From Tiliqua scincoides (Eukaryota; Chordata; Lepidosauria; Squamata; Scincidae), in the NCBI RefSeq assembly GCF_035046505.1, contig NC_089824.1, forward strand, positions 116,323,997 through 116,387,996: a DNA stretch of 64,000 nucleotides. Reading direction: 5' to 3'. Of the stretch, positions 55,390 to 64,000 are shown in pieces. The stretch's first letter is position 1. Every line of letters begins with the position of its first letter. Position numbers and translations under genes: made by a program. The notes beneath the pieces are model-generated. The model searched no databases and was not told where the DNA came from. It saw only the letters and a program-made list of their open reading frames with translations.

Positions 55390-58024
55390 GGGGCGGAGTT
55401 AACACTCAGTGAAGTAGCAGGGAACCTTGGAGGGCTTTGAGGGGAACTGCTAAATAGATGTGTTTTCCAAGGACCTCAACAATGAGGTAGTCTTTGTTGC
55501 CAAGAAGAAGGAATGAAGGCTGAGAGCTTGAACGGGGCAGTCTCTTAAAACAGCGGTTTCAGAGATATTTCCCCAATTGCTCTGTGCTGGATCACATCGT
55601 ATCCCAGACGCCATCTTCGGAGATGATTCAGTCAGCTCAGGACTCCCCCCCCATGGCCTAGATAAAACATGAAAGCGAACAAAGCCTTTAATTGTGAGTA
55701 ACCAGTTCATTAAAAGGTTATAAAAAGAATTGCAATCAAGAGGTTGGAAGGAGGGAAAGACAACTTTAAGATTATTTACGTTGGCTTGCAGCCACCCAGA
55801 GGGGAAAAATGGTGGATGTGATGGGTGCCCCGAAAAGGGGGGGTCTCAGGGCATCATCTGGCGGGGTGCCGAGGGTCAGCTGGTTGGTCTCATGGGACCC
55901 CTGGGTGGGGTGTCCACCTCCCTGGGATTCCTTGCAGGGGAAGCCTCAGACCAAGCCAGGGGGAGGGGGTTCACAACACCCTTCTCCTTCTCCTCCTCCT
56001 CCTCCTCCTCCTCCTCCTCCCTGGAGGCAGGACCTGAGGCCCTTGGTCTTCAGGCAGGAGCTCCAGCCTCCTGCCTTCCATCTCCAGAACTGCCTGTCAT
56101 CACAGGCCTCCCTGCTTTTATCCTCCCCAGCCACACCCTCGGCTCCTCCCCTTCCTCCCTCTCTAGGCTTAAAGGGGCCCTGACCCTGGCCTGCTTCCCT
56201 CCTCTTTGGTGGTTAATGGTGACCCTGCCCTGCTCACTGCTCAGGTCAGGTGAGCTCTGGGGGGGGGGCAGTCTCTCCCACCCAGCTGCCCTACATCTTA
56301 CCTGGTCAGCTGGAGAGGTGGTGGTGGCGGCTCTATGGCCAGGCAGTTCTGCCCCTGGCCTGCAGCCAGGTAAGGCAGGGGTCAGACAAGGGCTTGACCC
56401 CTGACAGTGGATTTAAAAACCCCCTGCTGGAGAAGTTTTGTTTTTTTTCTTCTTATTTGTAACAAGGATGATTGGAAGAAAAGAGATAAAGGATCACCCT
56501 GTTGGAATGGCATGCATGGAAAAGAAATTAACAATCTTTACAGTATGGAACAATTTTCACTTTCGTTTTTGCCGCAAAAGGCTTGACTCAGGCCTGAACA
56601 ATTAAAGGTATACTAACTTAATTTGACAGTGTTATTAACTTGAATTGGATTACTGACCCACCCCTTTTGGATATAAAAACTTAAAGACTTATCTTTGACA
56701 AGAAGGGATGCAAGACAATAAGTATTGGATGACTCTCTAACTGTGGGAATCAGCTTGATTTGATACTGATAAGAATGATATCAAAAAATTTAAAGAATGT
56801 TAGCAAAAGCCAGACCTCGTTAATGGAGTTGTTGTGAGAATTCAGAAATGAACTGAAGCAAGAGTTTGGAAAACTGTCTGAACAAATGAGGCAAATAAAC
56901 TCCTCCCTGACAGACAAACAAAGAAAAGTATGGAGGGGATGGAAAAAAGAATGGACCAAATGTCAGATGAAACTAAAGAATTGGAGATGAGATTGTAATG
57001 AGACAGGAGATGGAAAAAGCAGCATTTATTATTAGAACTCAGAATTTTCAGGAAGAAAAAAGAGGGAACTCTCAGAGAAAGAGAGCGTGTCCTTTCAAGA
57101 AGAAGAAGAATCTTTGGATTAAATTCAAAAAGAATGAAATGGAGAAAGAAGAAGAAAAGAGAGGGATCAAGAAATATAAGGGAGTTAAGAGGAAGAAGAA
57201 GGAGTGGAAGGAGCAAGAAGGAAAATATCAACAAGACAGAAAACAAAGAAAATACTAAGACAGGGAGGGGAAATGGCTGAATAACAAGTGGAAATTTTTT
57301 GTAGATATTAATGGATTGAATTCTCAGAAGTGAGTATTCCATTAATTATGTCAAATCAAGTAGATGTAAATGAAAACAAAGTTGGAACACAAATATTAAG
57401 ATAATTAAAGTGGTATTAAGATAACTAAAGCAGTATCTTCTAAAGAGAATTTATATAAATTGTTTTAGAGATGATATTTAATGCCAGAGGAAATATCAAA
57501 AATGTACCCTGGATCATCAAATAATTGTTAGATATGCAAAGAGAATGAGGGAATTTTTTATTATATGTGGTGGTTATGTGGAAAGTAAAGAAATTTTTGG
57601 AAAATATATATATTGTTATAAGAGATATTGAATTGTGTAGTACCATTCAAACCGGAAATATTCCTTTTAAATGTGATATCAGAAATTGAAGACCAAAATA
57701 AGAAACATTTTATTGTACATATCAGTATAGCAGCAGGAATATTTTATGTGCAAAATTTAAAGCCTTTTTATGATTGGATAATTAATTTTAGTTAAACAAT
57801 ATTGATTGTTTAATTAAATCATTAATTAGTATAATGACAAATAGGATTAATTTTTGTATCAATGATTTTTTTTTCCAGTCGTTGTTGATTTCTTTTTTGG
57901 ATTAAGACATGTTGTAATCTATGGCCAATATCCTCGTGTAGTCCCAGCCCTAAGTTTAACCCATTTTCCTTACCTGTATCTGTAATAAATAAATAAACTT
58001 TGCACACACACACACACAAAGAAA
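55390..58024 (+). mobile_element. L1-like insertion, internally deleted, 18 bp TSD
   Basis: AAGAAAGGGAAGAGATGG stands at 55372-55389 and again at 58025-58042, so the whole 2635 bp between is one insertion into the Tx1 ORF2. It starts with a G-run (5' UTR-like, GC-rich to about 56400), carries coiled-coil-like ORF1 traces (FGKLSEQMRQINSSLTDK, about 56830-56990), lacks any reverse transcriptase, and ends in AATAAATAAATAAA plus a CA run. This fits an L1-type element with a large internal deletion; family assignment is tentative. Confidence 0.75.
55986..56022. repeat. (TCC)n run in the L1-like 5' region
   Basis: A run of about twelve TCC units lies within the GC-rich 5' part of the L1-like insertion. 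Confidence 0.9.
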
Positions 58025-58042
58025 AAGAAAGGGAAGAGATGG

Positions 58043-60316
58043 TGCTGCTCCAGGTCCCGATGAACTAAATTACACCTTTATAAGTTGTTTCAGAAAGAAC
58101 TGGCCGAACCCCTAGCCGCGGCTTTTAATAGAGCATTATGGGAGGAGGACAAATTTAGAGATAGTTTTTATGGAGGAATCTTAACCTTCATTTGTAAAGA
58201 GGGGGACCCTACTCTGCCTAAAAACTGGAGGCCCATTACTCTGACAAACATCGACTATAGGATTTTAGCAAAGATTTTGAATGACAGACTTTCCAAAATA
58301 GCCCCTAAGTTGATTATGAGGACCCAGACTAGTGGTGTCCCAAGGAGGAAGATAACCGATTCCTTAGTTCTGGTTAGAGAGATCTTTCAGATGGTGGAGA
58401 AGGGAGAGTGGAAAGGGATACTTCTACAAATGGACCAATCTAAGGAAGACAGAATAAACAGAAAGTATCTCTGGCAAACACTGATGGCAAAGGGTGTCCC
58501 AGAGGTTTTCATAAACTATATAAAAACTCTGTATGAGCAGGCATTGGTTATGCCGCAGGTAAACGGATGGAAGGGAAAAATCATACCCATAGAATCAGGG
58601 ATATGCCAAGGATGTCCATTGAGCCCAATCCTCTGTGTTTTGGCATTAGATCCATTGCTGGCCATACTCCAGGCAGAGCCCAGAATAAAGGGAATCGCCA
58701 TGGGTGGGGAAGGGAATAGCGCAGAGGCTGGGAATGCCATAAAAATGGTAGCCCACGCAGATGATGGTTAGAGACGTGGGTGAGATGGAGACATTGAAGG
58801 GAATAATAGATGAATACAGCAGGGCCTTGGGAGCAGTGATAAACGAGGATAAAACCAAATGTTATTCTCTTGGGTTGAGGGGAAAAAACATAGAGGTGAG
58901 GGCCATGGGGGCTGTTTTGGAAACAGATGAAAGGAAACAAGAGGTTCAAAAGATGGAATCTGTAAAAATTTTAGGTATAATTTTTGGACTGAAACAAAGA
59001 GGGTGGGAAGAGAACTGGAAACTGCGGGCCTCTAACGTGGAGGAGAAACTGAAGAGGTGGAAAAAATGGAACTTGAACCTGTACCAGAGGGTGCGTTATG
59101 TCAACGTTTATTGCGTTCCGATGGCGTCCAATTTGGCAGCAATCTATCCCCCGCCGAAACAGGTGGTGGACAAGGTTATCCATCAGGTTTTTGTTTTCTT
59201 GTGGGGCATTTTCTTGCGGGGCACTGCCTTCTTCCCTCTTGCCCGAGCGATGGCATATAAGAAAGTGAAAGAAGGAGGACTAGGGGTTTGGGCCCTGGGA
59301 CCTTTGTTCTTGGTGAACTTTGTCTCCTATAACTTTGGCAACTGGGCAAAATGGAGGCAGAGATCGCAGGAAGGGGGAGCCTCTGCATCTGTATGGGCCC
59401 AATTCGGAGACACTTCGGAAAAGATGACCTGGGGACAGAAATGGTGGGCAAAAGAAGAGACGGGGTACGTACTCACTCAGGCGATAAAACGATCTTTGCC
59501 GGAGTACATGAGGGAAGCAGTGACTCTGAAGAAGAGATGGGGCTCTCGGCCAAGCCATATAAAACCAGCAGGCTGGAAGGGAAACAACTCAAGCATTACG
59601 TGTATGAAACAACGGTACAGGAGTTTATCATGAGGCCTCACCAAGAGAAACAACAAAGTAAGACACACCTTTCCACATACCTCTTGCAGGAGAAGGTGGC
59701 ACACAGTGCTAAACTAATCCCCTTTAGTTTATGGGAATTAAGGTGGAGGCTTTCCATCAAGTCCTCAGGGTGGGAGCGGCAAACTCATGTTTGCAAGAAG
59801 ATCAGAAGAGGTGCAAGAGGCCGACCTGTTCGGGGTCGGGACCCTCTAGATTGGAAGGTGTCCTGCCGCTGATAGAAATGGTAGCCAATTTCGTCCAAGA
59901 GTGTATGCCAGCAAAGGAATTGTGGAGGGGCGTAGTGAGGGCCTTTAAGTGGCCCGAACTGGCCCAACAGGCCTGGGAAGGACCAGGCCAGAACTATCGT
60001 CTCTGGGAAGGAGCCAGCGGGAGGTATGAAGGGACCCAAGAGGACGAGTAATGTGGGACAATGGAGGGGAGGAGACGATAGGTGGGAGGTGCCATGGTCT
60101 ACGGTAAGACTGATAAATCTGTATGTCCTTTTTGCACTGGGCATCCAAAGGGGCAACGATTTAAAGGAGAAAAAGTCCACCAACACGCAGGGATGGGTCT
60201 GCTTTGTGGTCTCCAGAGTATACGGCGTCGTGGCTTATGAAAGGGTGAGAACCGGTAGAGACAGGTGGAAAAAATGGTGGGAGTGGTTAGATGGGGTGAA
60301 GCCACCTATAATGTGA
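58043..60316 (+). pseudogene. Tx1-like ORF2, reverse transcriptase and C-terminal region
   Basis: The first open piece (58085-58771) starts in the linker (LAEPLAAAFNRALWEEDKF) and covers the fingers and palm: LPKNWRPITLTNIDYRI, LLQMDQSKEDRINRKYL, ESGICQGCPLSPILC and the AHADDG box that replaces the usual (F/Y)ADD. The next (58761-59633) has VNEDKTK-like thumb text (GAVINEDKTKCYSLGLRGK). The C-terminal pieces continue in other frames to 60316. At least three frame changes are visible. Confidence 0.82.
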
Positions 60317-60942
60317 TGTATCTGTGTTCTAGTTAAACAGTTGATGTAATGTGACTGTAGTTGTAAAATGTGATTTCTTTCCTTTGTATTATCTAGTGTA
60401 GTATGAAACTTTTAAAATAAAAATCTATATCCCTCCCCCCCCCAAAACAAATCTATATTTCCCAAGGTATAAGATCTCAGGCACCTTCACAAAGGTGAAT
60501 CTTTTCACAGCTTAGTGTAGATTCCTAGGTGTACCAAAGTTGTGTTAGCCTTACCAGAATATGTTGCAATGACCACTAACTTAGATGGCTTCTAAAAAAC
60601 GATGTATCTGTCAATGGCTCTTAGGCATAATAATGAAAGAGACCCTCCATTGTTGGAGGCACTATATCTCTGAACATCAGGTGCACATCAGGGGCCCAAG
60701 CAAAATGGGAACCCATCCATGAGGTACCCATGAGGGTAAAGAGACTGCTTTGAATGGCAGCTGAGGAGGTAGCTGGTGGTGTAGAGCCCTCCACCTGCAC
60801 AGTTGTTCCCCTCTCCTTTTCTTGCATACTTTTCCCTGGAGAGTGGAGGATGGAAGTGCTGCTTATCACCTCCTCCTGCAGTGCTGCAAAGATCATTCAG
60901 TAGAGCTGGAGGAGGAGGTAGCCCCTGCTGCTGTCTGTAGGC

Positions 60943-61099
60943 CAGTGTTTCCTGAACTGTGGGTCACAAGCCAATTTTTGGTGGGCCATGACAAATTTCT
61001 GAAATATTTTTAAAAAAACTTTGCAAGCATCCTTGCCTAGTTTGCAGAAGAAAATAGACTGTCGTTTTAAGAAGTGGGTCCCAGTGCTAAGAAGCACTG
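60943..61099. mobile_element. hAT MITE remnant
   Basis: CAGTGTTTCCTGAACTGTGG and the inverse end GTGCTAAGAAGCACTG match the ends of 33595-33940. It is reduced to 157 bases and the flanking octamers no longer match. Confidence 0.6.
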
Positions 61100-61167
61100 G
61101 GCAATTGTCACCTCCACTGCTTCCCTTCCTCCCACAATGCTACTTATGAACTTGCTGGGGGAGGATG

Positions 61168-61512
61168 CTACAAGACAAAAAAGAAAATATTTCTTTACTC
61201 AGCATGTGGTTGGTCTGTGAAACTCCTTGCCACAGGATGTGGTGATGGCATCTGGCCTGGATGCCTTTAAAAAGGGATTGGACAAGTTTCTGGAGGAAAA
61301 ATCCATTACGGGTTACAAGCCATGATGTGTATGTGCAACCTCCTGATTTTAGAAATGGGCTATGACAATGCTAGATGCAAGGGAGGGCACCAGGATGCAG
61401 GTCTCTTGTTATCTGGTGTGTTCTCTGGGGCATTTGGTGGGCTGCTGTGAGATACAGGAAGCTGGACTAGATGGGCCTATGGCCTGATCCAGTGGGGCTA
61501 TTCTTCTTAAGA
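61168..61512 (+). mobile_element. CR1/L3-like LINE 3' fragment
   Basis: Near-identical to the last 330 bases of 54609-55199 (CACAGGATGTGGTGATGGCA, GACAAGTTTCTGGAGGAAAA), with the TTCTTATG tail worn. Confidence 0.9.
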
Positions 61513-61989
61513 AATGGTGGCAGTGGAGGTGCTAAGGTGGTGACAAGTGTGCATGTGTGCTGGCCACAGGTGCATGTGCATGCAAGCACTGACAGCACAC
61601 AACAAAATGTGGTGCCGCTTTTGGTGTTGGGCTGGGTCTGCATGGACTGGGTGATTGATCAATGCCCTGCTTTTGTTGCCTTCTTGGATCATCAGGCTGC
61701 CCACTAGTGGGCACAGAGTGCTGGGCTGAACAGAGCACATTCTTTCTGGTGTCTGATGCCCTGTGCTTGCCTTGCATTCTGTCCTATCTTCTGCCCACTT
61801 CACCGCATCCATAACCTGAACCGTAGTTCAGTGAAGAGGCAGCACAGTGGAGGGAAGGGTCAGGTTGGTATTGAGTTGCGACTTGTAAAGTGTACCAATG
61901 TTGCCATCTTAAGGGGATTTTCCCTTTCTTTGGTGATATTACCCAGAAGGGAGCGCTGGCAACTTCTCTGTGAGCAGAATTGTTAATAA

Positions 61990-62190
61990 ATAATAATCCC
62001 CTGCTCAAATGTCACAAGTGACATCAACTCGCTAGGTCACCTCAGCAAGCCTCTTTCAGCTTCAGCCCCCTCTCCCAACCTGAAACACACAGAGATAATA
62101 ATGCTTGCCTGATCTTGCAGGGGCATTGTAGGGATTACAAGATAATGCAAGTGAAATGTTTTGACCCTGGACTCCTAAAGCACTATACAA
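61990..62190 (+). mobile_element. MIR/CORE-like SINE
   Basis: AGATAATAATGCTTGCCTGA, CATTGTAGGGATTACAAGAT and AATGCAAGTGAAATGTTTTG follow the order of a MIR-type SINE body and tail. A second worn copy may lie at 20800-20950. Confidence 0.6.
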
Positions 62191-63614
62191 AGTACAGAGT
62201 GTAATGATATGACTTTTTCACAGCTTTTTGTTCTGAGGAAAGTGACAAGACAAGAGCAGCAGCTGCCTGGGCCTCTTTGTAACACGGGAATGAATGGATC
62301 GTTCCGCACACGTGCAGGACCACACTCTTTTGGTACAGAACTGTTCATGCATTTGGAGCAATTTGGCAGGAGCTGCTGAGGCCAGAAGTGGCAAATCACT
62401 TGGGGCTGCCGGCTGAAAGACAGCCACAGCCACGTGACTCTTCTGGGATGATCCCACCCAGCCAGGCAGCCCCGTGATTTCCACTCACCTAGCAGGGCTA
62501 TGTGAGACCTTCTGTGTCAGTTTTACCTCGGCTCTGGTTCCTGTGCTTGCTGGATTTCTGCCCGACACCCACCCCAACCCAGGGACTTTTGATCACTGCC
62601 ACTCCTCACCTTGCCTATTCTTCAGGCTGCCAACAGCCCAGAATGGCAACCAGCTCTGTATCTGGGCCGGGCGTGGGGTGTTTGCCTCTTCTATGCCTGT
62701 GACTGATGCATCATATTTTACTAATAGCATCATTTCGAATACTTTGGCTTTGGGTTTTGGCTGAATTTGTGAATGGCTTGATGTCTTGTCAGTTTTTTTT
62801 AACTGTTAAGCTTATTAGGAATCAGTTAACTATACCATTTAAAAGCACGACTGCTTTTTTAAATATTTCGTTTCCTGCAGGTAATGAACATATGCTCATC
62901 ATTTTTTTTCTAAATTCCTTGAGGCTCTTTTGAACAATGCAGCTGTGTACCTCCCCTTTTCAAATCCCACATGGACCCTTCATCACTGCTTTAGTAACGA
63001 CTGGATCCGAGAGATCCCTTTGACACCAGCGCAGGGAAAAGTCACAATGTGAGACTCTCATGGAATGCTTTCGTGCAGACTTTTCCAAGCAACACAGCCC
63101 CTAACTGGCAGTCGAAGCCAAGACATGTGAGGGAGGAGCAGGAAGGAAGTAAAGGGGGAGAAGGATCACTTGGGGTAAACCAGGGTGAACTGATGTGTTT
63201 GGAGAACTAGCAGTTAGCAATTGCGTACACGCTTAAGGCATGTGTGGCTGATGCCGCTTGCAGAAGTGTACTCTGTTCAATGTTCAAACCTGCGCATTTG
63301 TAAATACAGCAAACTCTCCAAAGGCACCATATGCCCCCAGTGACTTTTTCCCCACGAAAGACAATTCAAATACGTACATGAGCTTCCTGGGCGTTGCTGT
63401 CAGCCTGCACAGGAGGCCACTCATCACTTTCTACACATGCGCGGAGGCCTCTTGGGCACACACTGCTTTGCATGCGCTGCACTGGGCAGCTTGGAAGCAA
63501 CGTGAGAGAGAGAGAACTGCATGTCACTTCCCATCTTTTTTTTCTTTTTTTTTCTTCTCCTACTGAACATTTTTCAAGTTTAAAATAAAGAAACCAAAAA
63601 TCAAGGCTATGGAC
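62191..63614. other. Stretch with no recognised feature
   Basis: I see no exon, LINE or MITE end that I can name. Open frames up to about 100 codons have no recognisable domain. RGS8, which follows RGS16 in mammals, is not visible here. Confidence 0.5.
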
Positions 63615-63777
63615 CGGGGTGGCCAACTTTCCAACTTTGGGGCTCCTGGGCTTTTAACAATTGTGCAGAGGTGGGAATGTTATCTGTGAGATGACAAGTT
63701 GCACCTGCTGAAATTCCCACCTCTTCACCATTGTTCAAGCTCCAGGAGCCCAAAAGTTGACAGGTTGGCCACCTCTG
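63615..63777. mobile_element. Palindromic hAT MITE, near-perfect TSD
   Basis: CGGGGTGGCCAACTTTCCAAC and the inverse GGTTGGCCACCTCTG frame an element related to 1834-2013. The flanks CTATGGAC and CTATAGAC match at 7 of 8 bases. Confidence 0.8.
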
Positions 63778-64000
63778 CTATAGACAGTGTTCAGAAGTGG
63801 AAAATTAGGCCAACAATTACAATTCCTTCCACTTTCAAGATAATTGCCTTGCTCCAGGCTGAGCTCTCCTCTCTGTTCAGCACCCTGACCTGCTCACACC
63901 CAAAGACCCTCCTGTCTTACACATTCCTGTGTTTGCTGCCTCGTGGCCATTTGCTCCAGCTAGTTAAGACTGAGCATGCGTAGTCTTCCTCTTTGTAACC

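Larger units (their letters stand above)
51676..60437 (+). mobile_element. Tx1-clade LINE, broken, with two nested insertions
   Basis: This is a long + strand non-LTR element. ORF1 pieces (about 51680-54100) include VIPVEISTAGW, GYWTGEFRAIISLERYPYTG, RYFFMGADRGTTRYSGQHAF and a worn Cys-knuckle region, the layout of Tx1 ORF1 proteins. ORF2 starts at 54212 (MAQLKLKILTWNVRGLRQ) with an APE-type endonuclease, and the reverse transcriptase runs from about 58043 (FKLVSEEDG-like start, then LPKNWRPITLTNIDYRILAK, GICQGCPLSPILCVLALDPL, AHADDG). The C-terminal third continues in shifted frames to about 60316, and an AATAAA lies at 60416. ORF1 carries several stops and ORF2 at least three frameshifts. 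A CR1/L3 piece (54609-55199) replaces part of the endonuclease and an L1-like element (55390-58024) splits the linker before the RT. It is not active. Confidence 0.85.

Noticed and set aside
55730-56404. A 224-codon open frame on the + strand
   Set aside because: It lies in the GC-rich 5' region of the L1-like insertion and includes a TCC-repeat serine run; it has no recognisable domain.
60450-64000. An RGS8 exon to the right of RGS16
   Set aside because: No RGS-domain translation is present on either strand; RGS8 may lie beyond the window.
1-64000. Retroviral, LTR or Polinton fossils
   Set aside because: I saw no paired long terminal repeats, primer-binding site, or capsid, protease, integrase or envelope-like translation. 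The large elements here are LINEs and MITEs.
1-64000. tRNA, rRNA, CRISPR or bacterial-type features
   Set aside because: None is visible; the spliced genes and LINE/MITE content show a vertebrate nuclear sequence.

Overview
This is a vertebrate nuclear sequence with three spliced protein genes in a sea of transposon debris. The genes are the 3' part of RGSL1 (+ strand, about 51-14951), a complete RNASEL coding region (- strand, 30492 down to 18939) and a complete RGS16 coding region (- strand, 49357 down to 42128). The order and orientation RGSL1>, <RNASEL, <RGS16 match human chromosome 1q25. The repeat load (CR1/L3-type LINEs with a TTCTTATG tail, L2-like LINE ends, a Tx1-type LINE, many hAT and Harbinger-like MITEs, a tRNA-SINE fragment) points to a non-avian sauropsid, most likely a squamate reptile. 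That assignment is inference; no species can be named.

Layout. 1-15 kb: eight coding exons of RGSL1, all splice phases consistent, ending at a TAG, with introns full of MITEs. 15-18.9 kb: the convergent intergenic gap, with a reversed CR1/L3 fragment and a TA-flanked mariner/Tigger-like MITE. 18.9-30.5 kb: RNASEL in six coding exons (703 codons plus stop), whose introns carry three Harbinger-like MITEs, two sister hAT MITEs and a short LINE 3' end. 30.5-42 kb: intergenic, with MITEs, a CpG-rich patch and a CR1 fragment, and probably the RGS16 3' UTR on its right. 42.1-49.5 kb: RGS16 in five coding exons (186 aa) with a TATA-containing promoter near 49.52 kb; intron 1 holds a large near-perfect hairpin. 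50-51.7 kb: a reversed CR1/L3 fragment. 51.7-60.4 kb: a decayed Tx1-clade LINE interrupted by a CR1/L3 fragment and by a 2.6 kb L1-like insertion with an 18 bp target duplication. 60.4-64 kb: more repeat fragments and no recognisable gene.

The genes do not form an operon. RGSL1 and RGS16 are RGS-family members; RGS16 is a GTPase-activating protein for Gi/Gq. RNASEL is the 2-5A-activated endoribonuclease of the interferon response. The RNASEL product keeps the 2-5A contacts, the pseudokinase core motifs and the RNase catalytic residues, so it looks functional. I found no clearly undescribed biological system. The best leads are the intronic hairpin, the Harbinger-like MITE family concentrated around RNASEL, and the nested Tx1/CR1/L1 composite.
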